From positions 102,533,298 through 102,597,297 of the forward strand of contig OZ022498.1 in assembly GCA_963989385.1 (NCBI GenBank): a stretch of 64,000 nucleotides of DNA, written 5' to 3'. The notes beneath the pieces were generated by a model. It worked only from the letters and a program-made list of their open reading frames with translations, was not told where the DNA came from and searched no databases. The translations under genes and the position numbers were made by a program. Shown here piece after piece: positions 45,401 to 49,276 of this stretch (positions within the stretch are counted from its first letter, which is position 1; the number at the start of each line of letters is the position of its first letter). This DNA is from Ctena decussata (lineage: Eukaryota > Mollusca > Bivalvia > Lucinida > Lucinidae).

Positions 45401-48380
45401 AATAGTATACCCACTAAACGCGCTTAGCTAAGCAAAAGTAACGAGACATGACTAGGAAAAAAATATTTTTGAAGCTCTCTGTTTTCCGTTATTCTCCTAA
45501 ATAGAAAAAATAAAAGAATTTTTTAGTTTAGTTTAAACATATTTTATTGCCACAAAAGTACAAGCGATTGGGTTGGACCACAAGTTCTATCAACATTAGT
45601 TACGGTCCTCCCCTCATTTATTGTCCTTCATGTACGAGATGCAGATGAGTAGCAAAATGCGCCTTAGTAGACTATTCAGCCTTATCTTCTAAGCGGAATT
45701 GATCTTTAGCAAGATTTTTATGCTTCATTTTCATAGCTCCTGAGGTGTCATGCATTGCTTACCAACACCACACATTCTGCGAAAGTGTATTTGTACTCAG
45801 AGGAAATTGCTATAGGCGATACCAGCTCCATGATCCATGTGACTTCACTATAGTTATGGTTCCAGGCAGCAATCTTTATGATGTTCACAATCCTGACAGC
45901 ATTGAAAGTTTAGACTGGAAAACAAACTCACCCGCGAACGCAAACGCACAGCCTAGACCAACTCTGTGAGTATATAAAGACATAATAAGAACTGGGCTAA
46001 GCAGCAATATGCAACTTTTCACAAGTCTTTTCACTTGCTTTTCTCACCTACTGGACAAGAATATCTATTCGTAGAAATGTCAGATATTTTTCTATCTTGG
46101 CCTGCTGTCTAAAGTCTAGGCCCTGAAAGCTGTCTCAGCCTGTCATATAATCATTTTTAAAATTTTTAGTACAACCTGAGCATTTTAAACTTCAGTAAAT
46201 CTGTTTATATTTCCGTATGCAGGGGAGGGATTGGCGGGGTATATTCTAGATATAGTTGTATATACTGCCAAGTTCCGTTATGACTACATGTAATTCAAAG
46301 TGAAATATCTCGATCATTTTAAAAGCAATTTGCACAAAATAAATGGGTAGTTAGCTCATGAAAACAGTATTTAAGTGCAAAGAAGGGTTTTAAAATATGC
46401 CCGATAGAAAACTATGGAATCCCATTAGTGACAGAATTTTTTGGACCCTTGTGTAATCAACTCCTTCTACAATGTTAAAGGAAAAGTTAGAAGTTTTGTA
46501 CAGATGTAACAAACATATTGAAAAGGTCCATATGCTGTTTTGACGAAAAAAAAAATGACAAAATTATTACTATTTCAAACTTTGAAATTTTATGGGTTCT
46601 TAATATAGAAGGTGGCAAGTCAAACACAGTTTTTATGTTATATCGGTTTGAAACTTTGCAAATATGTTACAGATGTACTGATAAAATGCATGTGCCTTTT
46701 TTAATAGGAAAAAATTATTTTTGACAAAATTACATTCTTATCAATCTTAAAATTTGTAAGCTCTTGCTGAAGCAGGATGATAATTTTGTATATTCAACAT
46801 TGTTAATAGTTTTTGAACAATCATTTTGAATCTTTTCACAGATGCTACAAACATATTAAAGATATGTTCATGCATTTTTGGAAGTGCAAAAATGTGAGGG
46901 GGGAGGGTAAAAAGAGGGGATGAAGAAGACAGGCAGTGCTCTGGGGCATCATCTGTGTATAACAAATGCACAAAAAAAATCTAAAATTCAGGACAACTAA
47001 ATACAAGGGTTGATCCAGAAGTAATGTCACTGTGTCCACTGCGCGCATATTCATCGTAGCATTATTATAAAAATCATATCAAGCTGCATTGTAATTCAGT
47101 TCTGATTTACAGAATAAATATATAATTGGAATCTTTTTTCTTTCCAATTATATAGACGTTCAAAGTATGCCACCGACGCCATCGCGCCGCACGTCAGAAT
47201 AACGTTAATAACATGAACATAATTTTCAAAGGCAATCACAAATCAAAATCAAACGAACGCGCCAAATCAGATGAAAATTTGATACGATGACGAGATATAT
47301 TTGTGCCGCCCGCTTGTGAATTTTTAATATCGTAACTGCAGTTTGCAGTTTGCTAGCTAGTGTTAATGCTTGTTACCGCCGATAGTAAAAATGTTGATTT
47401 CTGAAAAAACGCGTCAGCGGATAAATATGCGTTTTGCCTCAAATTTGGAATATCACCATTAGATACTCTAGAGCTGTTAAGGTAGACATGTGGTGAAATG
47501 ACAGTTAGTATGAGGCTTGTTTAAAGCTGCAATCAGCGCGATACGCGTGCAGATGAGCCGCTAGAGGATAGTCTGAAAACCGGAAAACCTTTATGTGCAA
47601 TGTCAGACAAAAACGTCACACTTGTTTGGACCCCATATATGAAGATCAATGTTCTGAAATTTGAATATTGTGTAAAATTCTTAAAATTGAGTTGGGGGCT
47701 GTTCAAGTAATATTAAAGATGAGATGGACATGGGTGAAGAGACATTAGTGCTATGCTGGAACAGCGAACATGCTGCTTTGGACATGACATAATATCGAAA
47801 TTTCGTCTGGTGCGTCAACAACGTCATTGACGTGCGGCGCGTTTCGTTACCATGCCTTATGTCTATCTCGATATTTCAGTTACTGTGCACTGTATTTCTA
47901 TGACATTTTCAGCCCATAATGCAAATAGGTTAAGGTACTTGGATACGAATTTTCATTGGTCTCCCTTTATTCTACATGATTTTATAGCTGCAGTGACATT
48001 ACTTCTGGATCAACCCTCGTACAATAAAAATGCACAAAAATATCTAAAATTTAGGACAACTAAATAATTATCTTTAATTATCCTAAAAATAGGACAGTTT
48101 GGTAATGCAATGCAATAGCATATCCAAAAGATGCAGGCGGAATGGTCTGATCTGGGTCTGCTCTGTTTGCTCAGACCTATCTGTCCCAATAATTAGAAAT
48201 TTTATGGTAAAATGAGTAGAGTATAATAAAGCTCTACTATTTTTTCTTCCCTCCAGGTACACCAATGATCAGTGTAAAGTCAAATTCGAGGTGACAGATT
48301 ATGCAGAAATAACCGTGACACAATCAATTTGTGACTGGTGTGCCAACGACGACAACCATGACTCCACAACCTGTCCTTAG
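3210..48380 (+). CDS. Gene model (5' partial): secreted DUF3011 / His-Gly repeat / EGF / VWD-C8-TIL protein
   Basis: Thirteen exons joined by GT-AG introns: 3210-3452, 16727-19336, 21916-22029, 23591-23704, 24459-24700, 30804-31111, 34294-34610, 35748-35950, 40140-40323, 43097-43210, 44347-44364, 45737-45965, 48257-48380. Lengths sum to 4820 nt, giving 1605 residues plus stop with no internal stop and consistent phase at each junction. The first exon begins in phase 1, so the gene starts upstream of the window and no signal peptide is visible. Domains by residue: DUF3011-like 1-80, Gly/Ser/His repeats 81-950, EGF 951-1027, VWD 1028-1210, C8 1210-1316, TIL 1316-1400, EGF-like 1418-1444, EGF 1445-1483, Cys-rich C-terminus 1490-1605. 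VWD-C8-TIL modules are known in vWF, SCO-spondin, zonadhesin, FCGBP and echinoderm adhesive proteins, where they form disulfide-linked extracellular polymers. An extracellular adhesive, mucus or matrix role is inferred. Extra symmetric phase-1 exons could have been missed in the large introns. Confidence 0.88.
3559..3796 (+). mobile_element. TGAGCC hairpin MITE, full
   Basis: TGAGCCGCGATGTGAC...GTGTCGCGGCTCA; arms pair along nearly the whole length around a TTAGACCCTTAGCTACC centre. Confidence 0.9.
3852..4165. repeat. 314-bp palindrome built of GAGACTGTCCGC repeats
   Basis: Ends CAGGGTATAATCGATTCCGC / GCGGAATTGATTATACCCTG. Each arm holds several copies of CTTCCTGC(A/C)GAGACTGTCCGC, so the element is both a palindrome and an array. 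Confidence 0.85.
4166..4499. other. No gene; unclassified intron sequence
   Basis: Nothing recognisable beyond a short CTAAG...CTTAG-like stem near 4205-4260. Confidence 0.5.
4500..4684 (-). mobile_element. tRNA-derived SINE, family 1, copy 1
   Basis: On the minus strand: GCCCCGGTAGCTCAGTGGG (A box), GGTCGCGGGTTCGAGCCCC (B box), then a conserved tail ending CTGTTGAAAAGGACGTAAAA. A tRNA-like head with pol III boxes fused to a non-tRNA body. Confidence 0.85.
4896..5126 (+). mobile_element. TGAGCC hairpin MITE, full
   Basis: TGAGTGGCGTCACAACA...TTGTCGTGTCGTGACTCA; more diverged than most copies. Confidence 0.85.
5178..5451 (+). mobile_element. tRNA-Thr(UGU)-like SINE
   Basis: Head: GCGCAGTCAGTAGGGCGCC, anticodon region GACTTGTAAGCC, B box GGGTTTGATACCC, 3' GTCCGGCCA. 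An unrelated body of about 190 bp follows, ending in an ACAACAACACAACAACCA tail. The anticodon arm is one base short and the body is attached, so a SINE rather than a tRNA gene. Confidence 0.8.
5605..5665. repeat. Hairpin TCTCATTAGAATCGCCTCG
   Basis: Perfect 21-bp arms around CGTCGAGGCG; diverged core of the AACCCCTCATTAGA family. Confidence 0.65.
5940..6035. repeat. Palindrome GTCATTTCATATGAAATT
   Basis: Arms TGGTCATTTCATATGAAA / TTTCAAATGAAATGACAA around CGAGCCTTCGGCGAG. Confidence 0.7.
6250..6655. repeat. Element with AATTCACTGTTTG repeats
   Basis: CAACAATTCACTGTTTCGG at 6252 and AATAATTCACTGTTTG at 6530 are matched by CAAACAGTGAATTATTACTC at 6617; the last two form a roughly 130-bp hairpin. 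Confidence 0.6.
6656..6969. other. No gene; nothing recognised
   Basis: AT-rich intron sequence, no strong repeat or exon signal. Confidence 0.5.
6970..7300 (+). repeat. Poly-G-led repeat with GGGACCGACCATTTGATATTC
   Basis: TAGGGACCGACCATTTGATA, then a G run of about 25, then ATCCCTGTCTTTGG.../ACCTGGCTCATAAGG... phrases. The same 5' phrase occurs in reverse complement at 15602-15645. Confidence 0.65.
8059..13166 (+). repeat. TTTAGCTCACCTGAGCC element with about 455-bp tandem units
   Basis: Starts TTTAGCTCACCTGAGCCTTT / AGGCTCATAGGTGAGC (hairpin), a CCGTCCGTCCGTCCGT tract, then about nine units of roughly 455 bp (AGGTCAAGGTCATTCCGTCG at 8560, 9850, 10303, 10760, 11190 and on). Ends GACCATTGGACCTCTGGTTTTA. 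Each unit carries ACATGACCAAGATGGCCGCC. It interrupts the host between CAGACCCGTA and TTTTTCCGCC. Short open frames here are repeat shadows. Confidence 0.85.
8950..9777. mobile_element. 828-bp TIR transposon remnant, TA target duplication
   Basis: Perfect 26-bp inverted repeats starting TACTGAAAGGATTTAAAAAC. Flanked by TA (8948-8949 and 9778-9779). Removing it restores AACTATTTAAGTCTAAGG, exactly as in neighbouring uninterrupted 455-bp units. TA duplication suggests the Tc1/mariner superfamily. No transposase ORF; internal hairpin at 9550-9625. Confidence 0.9.
14958..15470. other. No gene; unclassified intron sequence
   Basis: Repetitive phrases CCCTAAATTCCTAGTATC / CCCTAATTTAAGGCCTAA around 15170-15255; no exon. 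Confidence 0.45.
15471..15645 (-). repeat. GGGACCGACCATTTGATATTC repeat, inverted copy
   Basis: Reverse complement of the 6970 repeat start, with a C run at 15606 and an A/T-rich body. Confidence 0.6.
16000..16345. repeat. TTTTCGCGG palindromic element
   Basis: A strong hairpin at 16119-16200 (TTCATTAACCTGCGGC / GCCGCAGGTTAATGAA) lies between AATTTTCGCGGTTA-type arms at about 16025-16095 and ATTCACGGTTCC / GACCGCGAAATACC at about 16300. Confidence 0.6.
16727..19336 (+). CDS. Exon: giant Gly/Ser/His-rich tandem-repeat domain
   Basis: A single 2610-nt exon (acceptor ATTGCAG to 16726, donor G|GTATGA after 19336), phase 1-1. A short Ser-rich leader is followed from 16792 to 19194 by 36 tandem units: 31 of 63 nt (21 residues, core [17 protein letters not shown]) and 5 of 90 nt in which GKDGSTGHG is doubled (units 10, 18, 20, 22, 36). 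Each standard unit carries three His, two or three Lys and two acidic residues; the last acidic position alternates Glu/Asp. The domain ends in a Ser/Arg-rich tail and [12 protein letters not shown]. Predicted disordered. His/Gly-rich repeats suggest metal (Zn/Cu) or pH-dependent cross-linking as in byssal or cuticle proteins; this is inference. Copy number is likely polymorphic and could be misassembled. Confidence 0.9.
19528..19745. mobile_element. pogo/Tigger-like MITE (TA-flanked)
   Basis: CAGTCATCTCTTGATATCTC...GAGATAACGAGAGTCAACTG between TA dinucleotides. CAGT-start TIRs with (A/T)TCTCG motifs are typical of pogo-type Tc1/mariner elements. 218 bp, non-coding. Confidence 0.75.
19894..19965. 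mobile_element. TGAGCC hairpin MITE, internally deleted
   Basis: CGAGCCGCGACGCGAGAAAA...GATGCCCAGGCTGATCTGAG; centre and right end missing. Confidence 0.75.
20188..20423 (-). mobile_element. TGAGCC hairpin MITE, full
   Basis: AAGCCGCGACACGAG...GTCGTGTCGCGGCTCA, centre in the reverse orientation relative to the copy at 3559. Confidence 0.88.
20424..20864. other. No gene; nothing recognised
   Basis: AT-rich intron sequence. Confidence 0.5.
20870..21145. repeat. GTGCTCAACTCAG palindromic element with 43-bp duplication
   Basis: CCATTGTTGCATATGTTTTT is repeated at a 43-bp period (20876, 20919). The rest pairs as AGTTTTCTCTACTGAAGAAT / TCAGCAGAGAAAAT and GCTCAACTCAG / CTGAGTTGAAC. Confidence 0.7.
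21431..21669 (+). mobile_element. TGAGCC hairpin MITE, full
   Basis: AAGCCGCAACATGAC...GTCATGTCGCGGTTCA; ends 247 bp before the first EGF exon. Confidence 0.87.
21916..22029 (+). CDS. Exon: EGF-like domain 1
   Basis: 114 nt, phase 1-1, acceptor TACACAG, donor G|GTAAGT. Encodes [18 protein letters not shown]...[14 protein letters not shown], with the six-Cys EGF spacing. A D-x-N-D start and the central YxCxC resemble calcium-binding EGF modules. One exon, one domain: classic extracellular module shuffling. Confidence 0.93.
22180..22254. repeat. Near-perfect hairpin CGGCCAATTCCGTGA
   Basis: GCAATCGGAGCACGCTCGGC / GCCGAGCGGTGTTCCGATTGC around AATTCCGTGATTCACGGAATT. Confidence 0.75.
22407..22641. 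repeat. GGGCCCAGTTGTTCAAA MITE, copy 1
   Basis: TIRs GGGCCCAGTTGTTCAAAACT / TTTGAACAACTTGGCCC, inner arms ATTTTTGTTGAAAA / TTTTCAACAAAAAAAT. Relatives at 61796 and 62255. Confidence 0.8.
22862..23100 (+). mobile_element. TGAGCC hairpin MITE, full
   Basis: TGAGCCGCGACACGAC...GTCATGTCGCGACTCA. Confidence 0.9.
23283..23453 (+). mobile_element. TGAGCC hairpin MITE, 5'-truncated
   Basis: Begins at GCCCAGTCTGATCAGAG, ends TTTTCCGTGTCATGGCTC; the left arm is absent. Confidence 0.8.
23591..23704 (+). CDS. Exon: calcium-binding EGF-like domain 2
   Basis: 114 nt, phase 1-1, acceptor TTTTTTGTAG, donor A|GTAAGT. Encodes [16 protein letters not shown] then [14 protein letters not shown]: six Cys in EGF order with the D-I-N-E-C calcium-binding start. 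Same length as the exons at 21916 and 43097, so the three probably arose by duplication. Confidence 0.95.
23705..24032. other. Intron; short palindrome only
   Basis: AACCAGAGCTCTTTGAG... and GAAGCTAGAGCTCTAGTT arms near 23905-24002; no exon. Confidence 0.45.
24033..24231. repeat. Hairpin MITE, GTCCGAATTTACC family, copy 2
   Basis: Same outer arms (GTAACTTCGGACA / TGTCCGAAGTTAC) and the same inner ATGAGACGGCTCAT hairpin as the copy at 213. Lies in the intron before the VWD exon. Confidence 0.8.
24286..24394. repeat. CCCGCTGGGCAC...GTGCCTGCTGGG element
   Basis: Short TIR-ended element containing several TTGATTCAA(C/T) palindromes. Confidence 0.6.
24459..24700 (+). CDS. Exon: von Willebrand factor D domain, N-terminal half
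   Basis: 242 nt, starts phase 1, ends phase 0 at TGG|GTATGT. The signature [19 protein letters not shown] followed by GNCTYRL is the hallmark start of VWD (GDPHY-x-TFDG). N-C-T is a potential N-glycosylation site. The domain continues in the exon at 30804 after a 6.1-kb intron. Confidence 0.95.
25121..25790 (+). mobile_element. 670-bp long-TIR transposon, CACAGTATCC ends, copy 1
   Basis: CACAGTATCCGAAC...GGATACTGTG with inverted repeats of about 217 bp (25121-25338 and 25574-25790). Flanked by the 5-bp direct repeat TATAT. Internal 235 bp non-coding. Copy 2 (44730-45400) is in the opposite orientation and nearly identical. Open frames inside are not conserved as protein. Transib-like by ends and TSD length (inference). 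Confidence 0.88.
25791..27049. other. Intron; weak tandem motif, no gene
   Basis: TCACRRKGACCTACA(A/T) occurs at about 26580 and 26712, with a diverged third copy near 26832. Otherwise nothing recognised. Confidence 0.45.
27050..27443. repeat. TACCGTATTCTACCTAATTAGCGC element
   Basis: Outer arms TACCGTATTCTACC...AATTAGCGCAC / GGGCGCTAATAAGG...TTACGGTA; inner perfect hairpin AAGCTGCTTATAAGCAGCTT with extended arms at 27242-27320. Confidence 0.75.
27560..29403 (+). repeat. GTCCGTC-led element with about 170-bp units, interrupted
   Basis: After CATCCGTACATCCGTCCGTC, about six units share CTAGTGTTTAAGTCCATTTC, CTACAATCATCAAAC and ATATTTTACGCTCTGCTGA. The last unit is split by the insertion at 28473-29331. 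Confidence 0.75.
28473..29331. mobile_element. 859-bp TIR element with TTAA target duplication
   Basis: TIR GGTGGTGATTTATGG / ...GATTATCACCACC; TTAA at 28469-28472 and 29332-29335. Excision restores GTTTAAGTC of the host unit. Sub-terminal pairs: AAAAATCTGCATAAAAC / GTTTTATGCAGATTTTT, and AAGGAAAGATCAAAGGGTA / TACCCTTTGATCTTTCCTT. No transposase. TTAA is the piggyBac-type target, but the GGTGG end is not typical. Confidence 0.85.
29404..30400 (+). repeat. CGCCACACGTTAGTGGCG element with 303-bp duplication
   Basis: Opens with hairpin CGCCACACGTTAGTGGCG and a GTCCGTCCGTCC tract. A 303-bp unit (TATACATGTATAAAATCATG at 29787 and 30090) is duplicated with few differences. Confidence 0.75.
30401..30803. 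other. Intron before second VWD exon; nothing recognised
   Basis: Contains a short direct repeat GTAAAAGGTTTGCAGTGGC / TAAAAGGTTTGCAGTGGC near 30505-30545; otherwise unremarkable. Confidence 0.45.
30804..31111 (+). CDS. Exon: von Willebrand factor D domain, C-terminal half
   Basis: 308 nt, starts phase 0 (acceptor TTTTAG), ends phase 2 (GA|GTAAGT). Contains [14 protein letters not shown] and the VWD loop [15 protein letters not shown], equivalent to GLCGNxNG...DDF in vWF-type D domains. VWD assemblies are calcium-binding and take part in multimerisation; here the second half of the CGLC-type motif reads CGGC. Confidence 0.94.
31130..31352. repeat. AACCCCTCATCAGAACCGTCTC palindromic MITE
   Basis: Core GTTATAACCCCTCATCAGAA / TTCTAAAGAGGGGTCACAAC around GTCTCGTGGGGAGAC, flanked by TAATTTTTAGATA and AATTATCCCTAAATTATCCC. 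Confidence 0.7.
31453..32075 (+). repeat. TTTAGCTCACCTGAGCC element, short copy
   Basis: TTTTTAGCTCACCTGAGCCA, CCGTCCGTCCGTCC, then about one and a half units with CATATGTAGCTTCC and GGTCAAATGACCAACATGGC. Same family as 8059-13166, without the expanded array. Confidence 0.75.
32076..32489. other. Intron; nothing certain
   Basis: Arms GAGCTGGCAACCTCCTAG / GACCGGTTGCCAGCTTG near 32150-32205 hint at a small inverted-repeat element. Confidence 0.4.
32490..32725 (+). mobile_element. TGAGCC hairpin MITE, full
   Basis: TGAGCCCCGACACGA...TCGTGTCGCGGCCCA; AAT/ATT flanks extend the inverted repeat. Confidence 0.9.
32883..32978. repeat. GACGTC-rich CAGCGGGCATATGAC element
   Basis: Starts CCAGCGGGCATATGACTTCG, holds GACGTCAGTGCAACGTC, ends near GTTCCTGCTCGG. 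Related to 1255. Confidence 0.6.
33132..33369 (+). mobile_element. TGAGCC hairpin MITE, full
   Basis: TGAGCCGCGACACGAC...TCGTGTCGCGGCTCA; close to consensus. Confidence 0.92.
33442..33662. repeat. GGGG(A/C)CGTATTTATAAAAC hairpin MITE, copy 1
   Basis: GGGGACGTATTTATAAAACG / TTATAAATACGGCCCC; arms include GGTTGTCATGCTGTTGCTA / CTAGCAACAGCATAGCAACC and ATTCCCTACAACTACGA. Confidence 0.8.
33863..34100 (-). mobile_element. TGAGCC hairpin MITE, full
   Basis: TGAGCCACGACGCGAG...TCGTGTCGCGGCTCA; ends 193 bp before the C8 exon. Confidence 0.9.
34294..34610 (+). CDS. Exon: C8 domain
   Basis: 317 nt, phase 2 to phase 1 (donor CCTG|GTAGGT). Cys pattern C...C...C...FKECLELI...[11 protein letters not shown] then [14 protein letters not shown] matches the C8 module that follows VWD in vWF, mucins, zonadhesin and SCO-spondin. 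A possible N-S-S glycosylation site is present. Confidence 0.93.
34611..35472. other. Intron between C8 and TIL exons
   Basis: No further exon seen. Holds a 35-bp MITE fragment and unclassified sequence. Confidence 0.5.
34815..34849. mobile_element. TGAGCC MITE, left-end fragment
   Basis: GAGCCGCAACACGACAAAAC followed by CAACAGAGTGGCAT, then unrelated sequence. Confidence 0.7.
35473..35712 (+). mobile_element. TGAGCC hairpin MITE, full
   Basis: TGACCCGCGACACAAC...TTTTGTCTCGACTCA; ends 35 bp before the TIL exon, so its right arm overlaps the likely branch-point zone. Confidence 0.87.
35748..35950 (+). CDS. Exon: TIL domain
   Basis: 203 nt, phase 1 to 0 (CCT|GTGAGT). Encodes [11 protein letters not shown]..., then [18 protein letters not shown] and [13 protein letters not shown]. 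This is the trypsin-inhibitor-like Cys-rich module normally following C8. The final strand of the module runs into the next exon ([10 protein letters not shown]). Confidence 0.92.
35951..36572. repeat. Intron with palindromic fragments
   Basis: GATAATCTCACTGTTT / AAACAGTGAAATTATC near 36117-36155, then ACGTCATTACGACGTTAATG. No exon. Confidence 0.5.
36573..36712. repeat. Palindrome TTTTTCAGTGTAAGGTGAAT
   Basis: Arms TTTTTCAGTGTAAG / CTTACACTGAAAAA and GTATTTTCACTCGTGGC / GCCACTCGTGAAAATAC. Confidence 0.78.
36885..36990. repeat. Palindrome around GACGCCCGAAGGGCGTTC
   Basis: GAACACAATGGATCACGTGCA / TGCACGGGACTCTTTGTGTTC-like arms with a GGGCG loop stem. Confidence 0.65.
37360..37740. repeat. 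Repeat with GCCTCGCCACTCCTACGCTGT
   Basis: Shares TCTGGTCTCGYCTGAKAAAC and flanking text with 38395-38515. AACAGGGGTATTATAAATGG on the left and ATCATACCCCTGTTAT on the right form inverted ends. Confidence 0.6.
38047..38200. repeat. Strong palindrome AAATTGTCATTTGGGGAGG
   Basis: About 65-bp nearly perfect arms (AAATTGTCATTTGGGGAGGT / ACCTCCCCAAATGACAATTT) around GGCTCCGCTGGCGCGTCGCC. Confidence 0.82.
38727..38903 (-). mobile_element. tRNA-derived SINE, family 1, copy 2
   Basis: Minus strand GAGCCTCGGTAGCTCAGTGG ... tail ATTTCGGTCATATCAG / CTTTCAACAGTATT equivalent. B box degenerate (GTGCTCAATTCCC). Confidence 0.8.
39512..39710. repeat. Hairpin MITE, GTCCGAATTTACC family, copy 3
   Basis: GAGTCGGACATGGGGGTAAA...TTACCCGACTC with the inner GAGACGGCTC hairpin. 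A related, more diverged core is at about 43325-43395. Confidence 0.8.
40140..40323 (+). CDS. Exon: TIL/VWC-like tail plus EGF-like motif
   Basis: 184 nt, phase 0 to 1, acceptor TTTGTTCAG, donor [23 protein letters not shown] completes the post-TIL segment (N-Y-T is a potential glycosylation site). [18 protein letters not shown] then [12 protein letters not shown] is a compact EGF-like module with five or six Cys. Confidence 0.9.
40609..40989. mobile_element. 381-bp element with about 95-bp TIRs (TTTACTGTCCC)
   Basis: TTTACTGTCCCAGAAATTCA / TGAATTTCAGGGACAGTAAA; pairing continues through GCACTCCTGATAG.../GATTTTCAAAGTCTCAA. Non-coding middle. No clear target duplication seen. Confidence 0.78.
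40990..42325. other. Intron; no gene
   Basis: A hairpin AAGATATCTTTTATCTGTTG / AAAAGATATCTTAGC near 41328-41360 and TTTGAATTGTTCT repeats near 42072 and 42190; otherwise unclassified. Confidence 0.45.
42326..42552. mobile_element. piggyBac-like MITE (TTAA-flanked), copy 2
   Basis: TTAACCCATTCCATTCGAG...CAATGGGTTAA. Near-identical to 2882-3105. Confidence 0.82.
42682..42908 (-). mobile_element. TGAGCC hairpin MITE, diverged
   Basis: TGGGTCGCGACAAGAC...GCCATGTCGCGGCTCA. Confidence 0.85.
42974..43012. repeat. Perfect hairpin AAAAGGACATCTCC
   Basis: ATAAAAAGGACATCTC / GAGATGTCCTTTTAT around CACG, 85 bp before the third EGF exon. Confidence 0.7.
43097..43210 (+). CDS. Exon: calcium-binding EGF-like domain 3
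   Basis: 114 nt, phase 1-1, acceptor TTTTATAG, donor [23 protein letters not shown] then [14 protein letters not shown], a complete calcium-binding EGF. Closest in sequence to the exon at 23591 (NPC/SPC and GQHC motifs shared). Confidence 0.95.
43555..43925. repeat. Palindromic element TTGAATTTATTAAA
   Basis: ATTGAATTTATTAAATGAG / AAGTTTAATAAATTCAAT around GAGATGCGAGGC...GAGCATCT; flanked by ACGTTTTATGAC-type sequence. No coding. Confidence 0.6.
44347..44364 (+). CDS. 18-nt microexon, Pro-rich linker
   Basis: Acceptor TTTTTTCAG to 44346 and donor GTAAGT at 44365 enclose 18 nt. Joined to its neighbours it reads PVTPPVP, phase 1-1, so it can be included or skipped without shifting frame. It sits between the last EGF and the Cys-rich C-terminus as a linker. 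Confidence 0.65.
44413..44470. repeat. Perfect palindrome ACAAATTTTACCCATAATAT
   Basis: 25-bp perfect arms around CGCATTACTTATGCG, only 49 bp after the microexon. Confidence 0.8.
44730..45400 (-). mobile_element. 670-bp long-TIR transposon, CACAGTATCC ends, copy 2
   Basis: Flanked by the perfect 5-bp direct repeat AATAG (44725-44729 and 45401-45405). Same TIRs and same centre as 25121-25790, but inverted. Lies in the intron before the exon at 45737. Confidence 0.9.
45737..45965 (+). CDS. Exon: Cys-rich C-terminal region, first part (divergent DUF3011-like)
   Basis: 229 nt, phase 1 to 2 (ACTCT|GTGAGT). Encodes [15 protein letters not shown], then [12 protein letters not shown], then a 40-residue Cys-free stretch. 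Cys-x8-Cys and the following QL-x3-C have almost the same spacing as in the exon at 3210, suggesting a second diverged copy of that domain with an insertion. Confidence 0.82.
45966..47001. other. Last intron, proximal part; nothing recognised
   Basis: AT-rich; no exon or clear repeat apart from the 40-bp flank repeat at 46964-47003. Confidence 0.5.
47004..48019. mobile_element. mariner-like non-autonomous element, 1016 bp
   Basis: TIRs of 29 bp, C(A/G)AGGGTTGATCCAGAAGTA / TACTTCTGGATCAACCCT, with TA on both sides (47002-47003, 48020-48021). No transposase frame found on either strand. An imperfect 40-bp direct repeat (TCAGGACAACTAAATA / TTAGGACAACTAAATA) lies just outside both ends. Confidence 0.85.
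48257..48380 (+). CDS. Terminal coding exon
   Basis: Acceptor TTCCCTCCAG; phase 2 start; TAG at 48378-48380. Encodes [13 protein letters not shown], equivalent to IWVxxxCxxxFEV of DUF3011, followed by [17 protein letters not shown] and stop. The C-terminal Cys cluster could make intermolecular disulfides (inference). Confidence 0.88.
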
Positions 48381-48850
48381 ATTTTAGCCAAATGAAATCA
48401 CAGGGTGCAAATTTTGTTTCTTAGGCTATCCTTGAAAATCTTTGATTGCTGCCCATTCCCAACCCTACAGTTTTTCTTATATAATGTTTTGCAATTTCTA
48501 GCATTTTTGCAAATAGAGGCCACAGAATCTTGAACATTCATTTTGCAATGACGTACTTTGATCTTGAGTCAATAATACGTGCCTTCTGAATTATTCTAAA
48601 CATGATTTTTTATCATTTTTTTTTTGCTTTGTGTACAGATATTTAAGGGTTGAAAGAAGATCATTGCCCATCCCTTAATCTGACTAATTTGCAGCAAACA
48701 ATTATTTTTTGGATTGCCTCATACGAAAATCAACAAACTCTGAACAAAGGAAATCTATGCTGATGTTTTTGCACCCTGAAATACTTTAAAGATTATGTAA
48801 GAAGTGACATATGAAATGTTAATAAAACTGCTTATTAAATTCTAGATATA
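48381..48850 (+). other. 3' UTR of the VWD/EGF gene
   Basis: About 450 nt of AT-rich non-coding sequence between the stop and the poly(A) signal; no ORF or known repeat seen. The 3' limit is estimated from the signal at 48821. Confidence 0.7.
48821..48826 (+). terminator. Poly(A) signal AATAAA
   Basis: Canonical hexamer 441 nt after the stop codon, in an A/T-rich context; likely cleavage around 48840-48850, just before an inverted-repeat element. Confidence 0.75.
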
Positions 48851-48861
48851 GCTTCATTTGT

Positions 48862-49276
48862 ATTACTGTATTAATCCTATTAAATGCCCCTGCTTTTATA
48901 AAAAAAACCCTACCTCTTCTCGAAAAAGTAAAGTTTTATTAACTTGCATGAATTTTTGTTTGCTTCTCTAGATAAGGTAGGTCTTTGAAATGAGGTCTAC
49001 TCTTAAAGAAAAGAATTTGCTCCTAGAGGAGCAAATTCTTTTCTTTAAGAGTTGACCAACACCCTTACTGAAATGAGTGGCAGAAAATAGTAAACTTACT
49101 ACTCCTGAAAGTATACCAATTCACCTTAATGCCGTTTATTAAGGAATTTTTGGAGTGGCTGATTTACTACAATTTTGGTTCTAAATAATGCCACCATTTT
49201 AAAAAATGCAATGCCCCTCCCCCCCCCCCCCCCCCCCCCCCCCAGGGCATTTAATTTAATAGGATTAATACGGTAA
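48862..49276. mobile_element. TIR element TTACTGTATTAATCC with long C run
   Basis: TTACTGTATTAATCCTATTA / TAATAGGATTAATACGGTAA ends, ATGCCCC inside, a hairpin GAATTTGCTCCTAGAGGAGC in the middle and a C run of about 28 at 49217. Confidence 0.78.
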
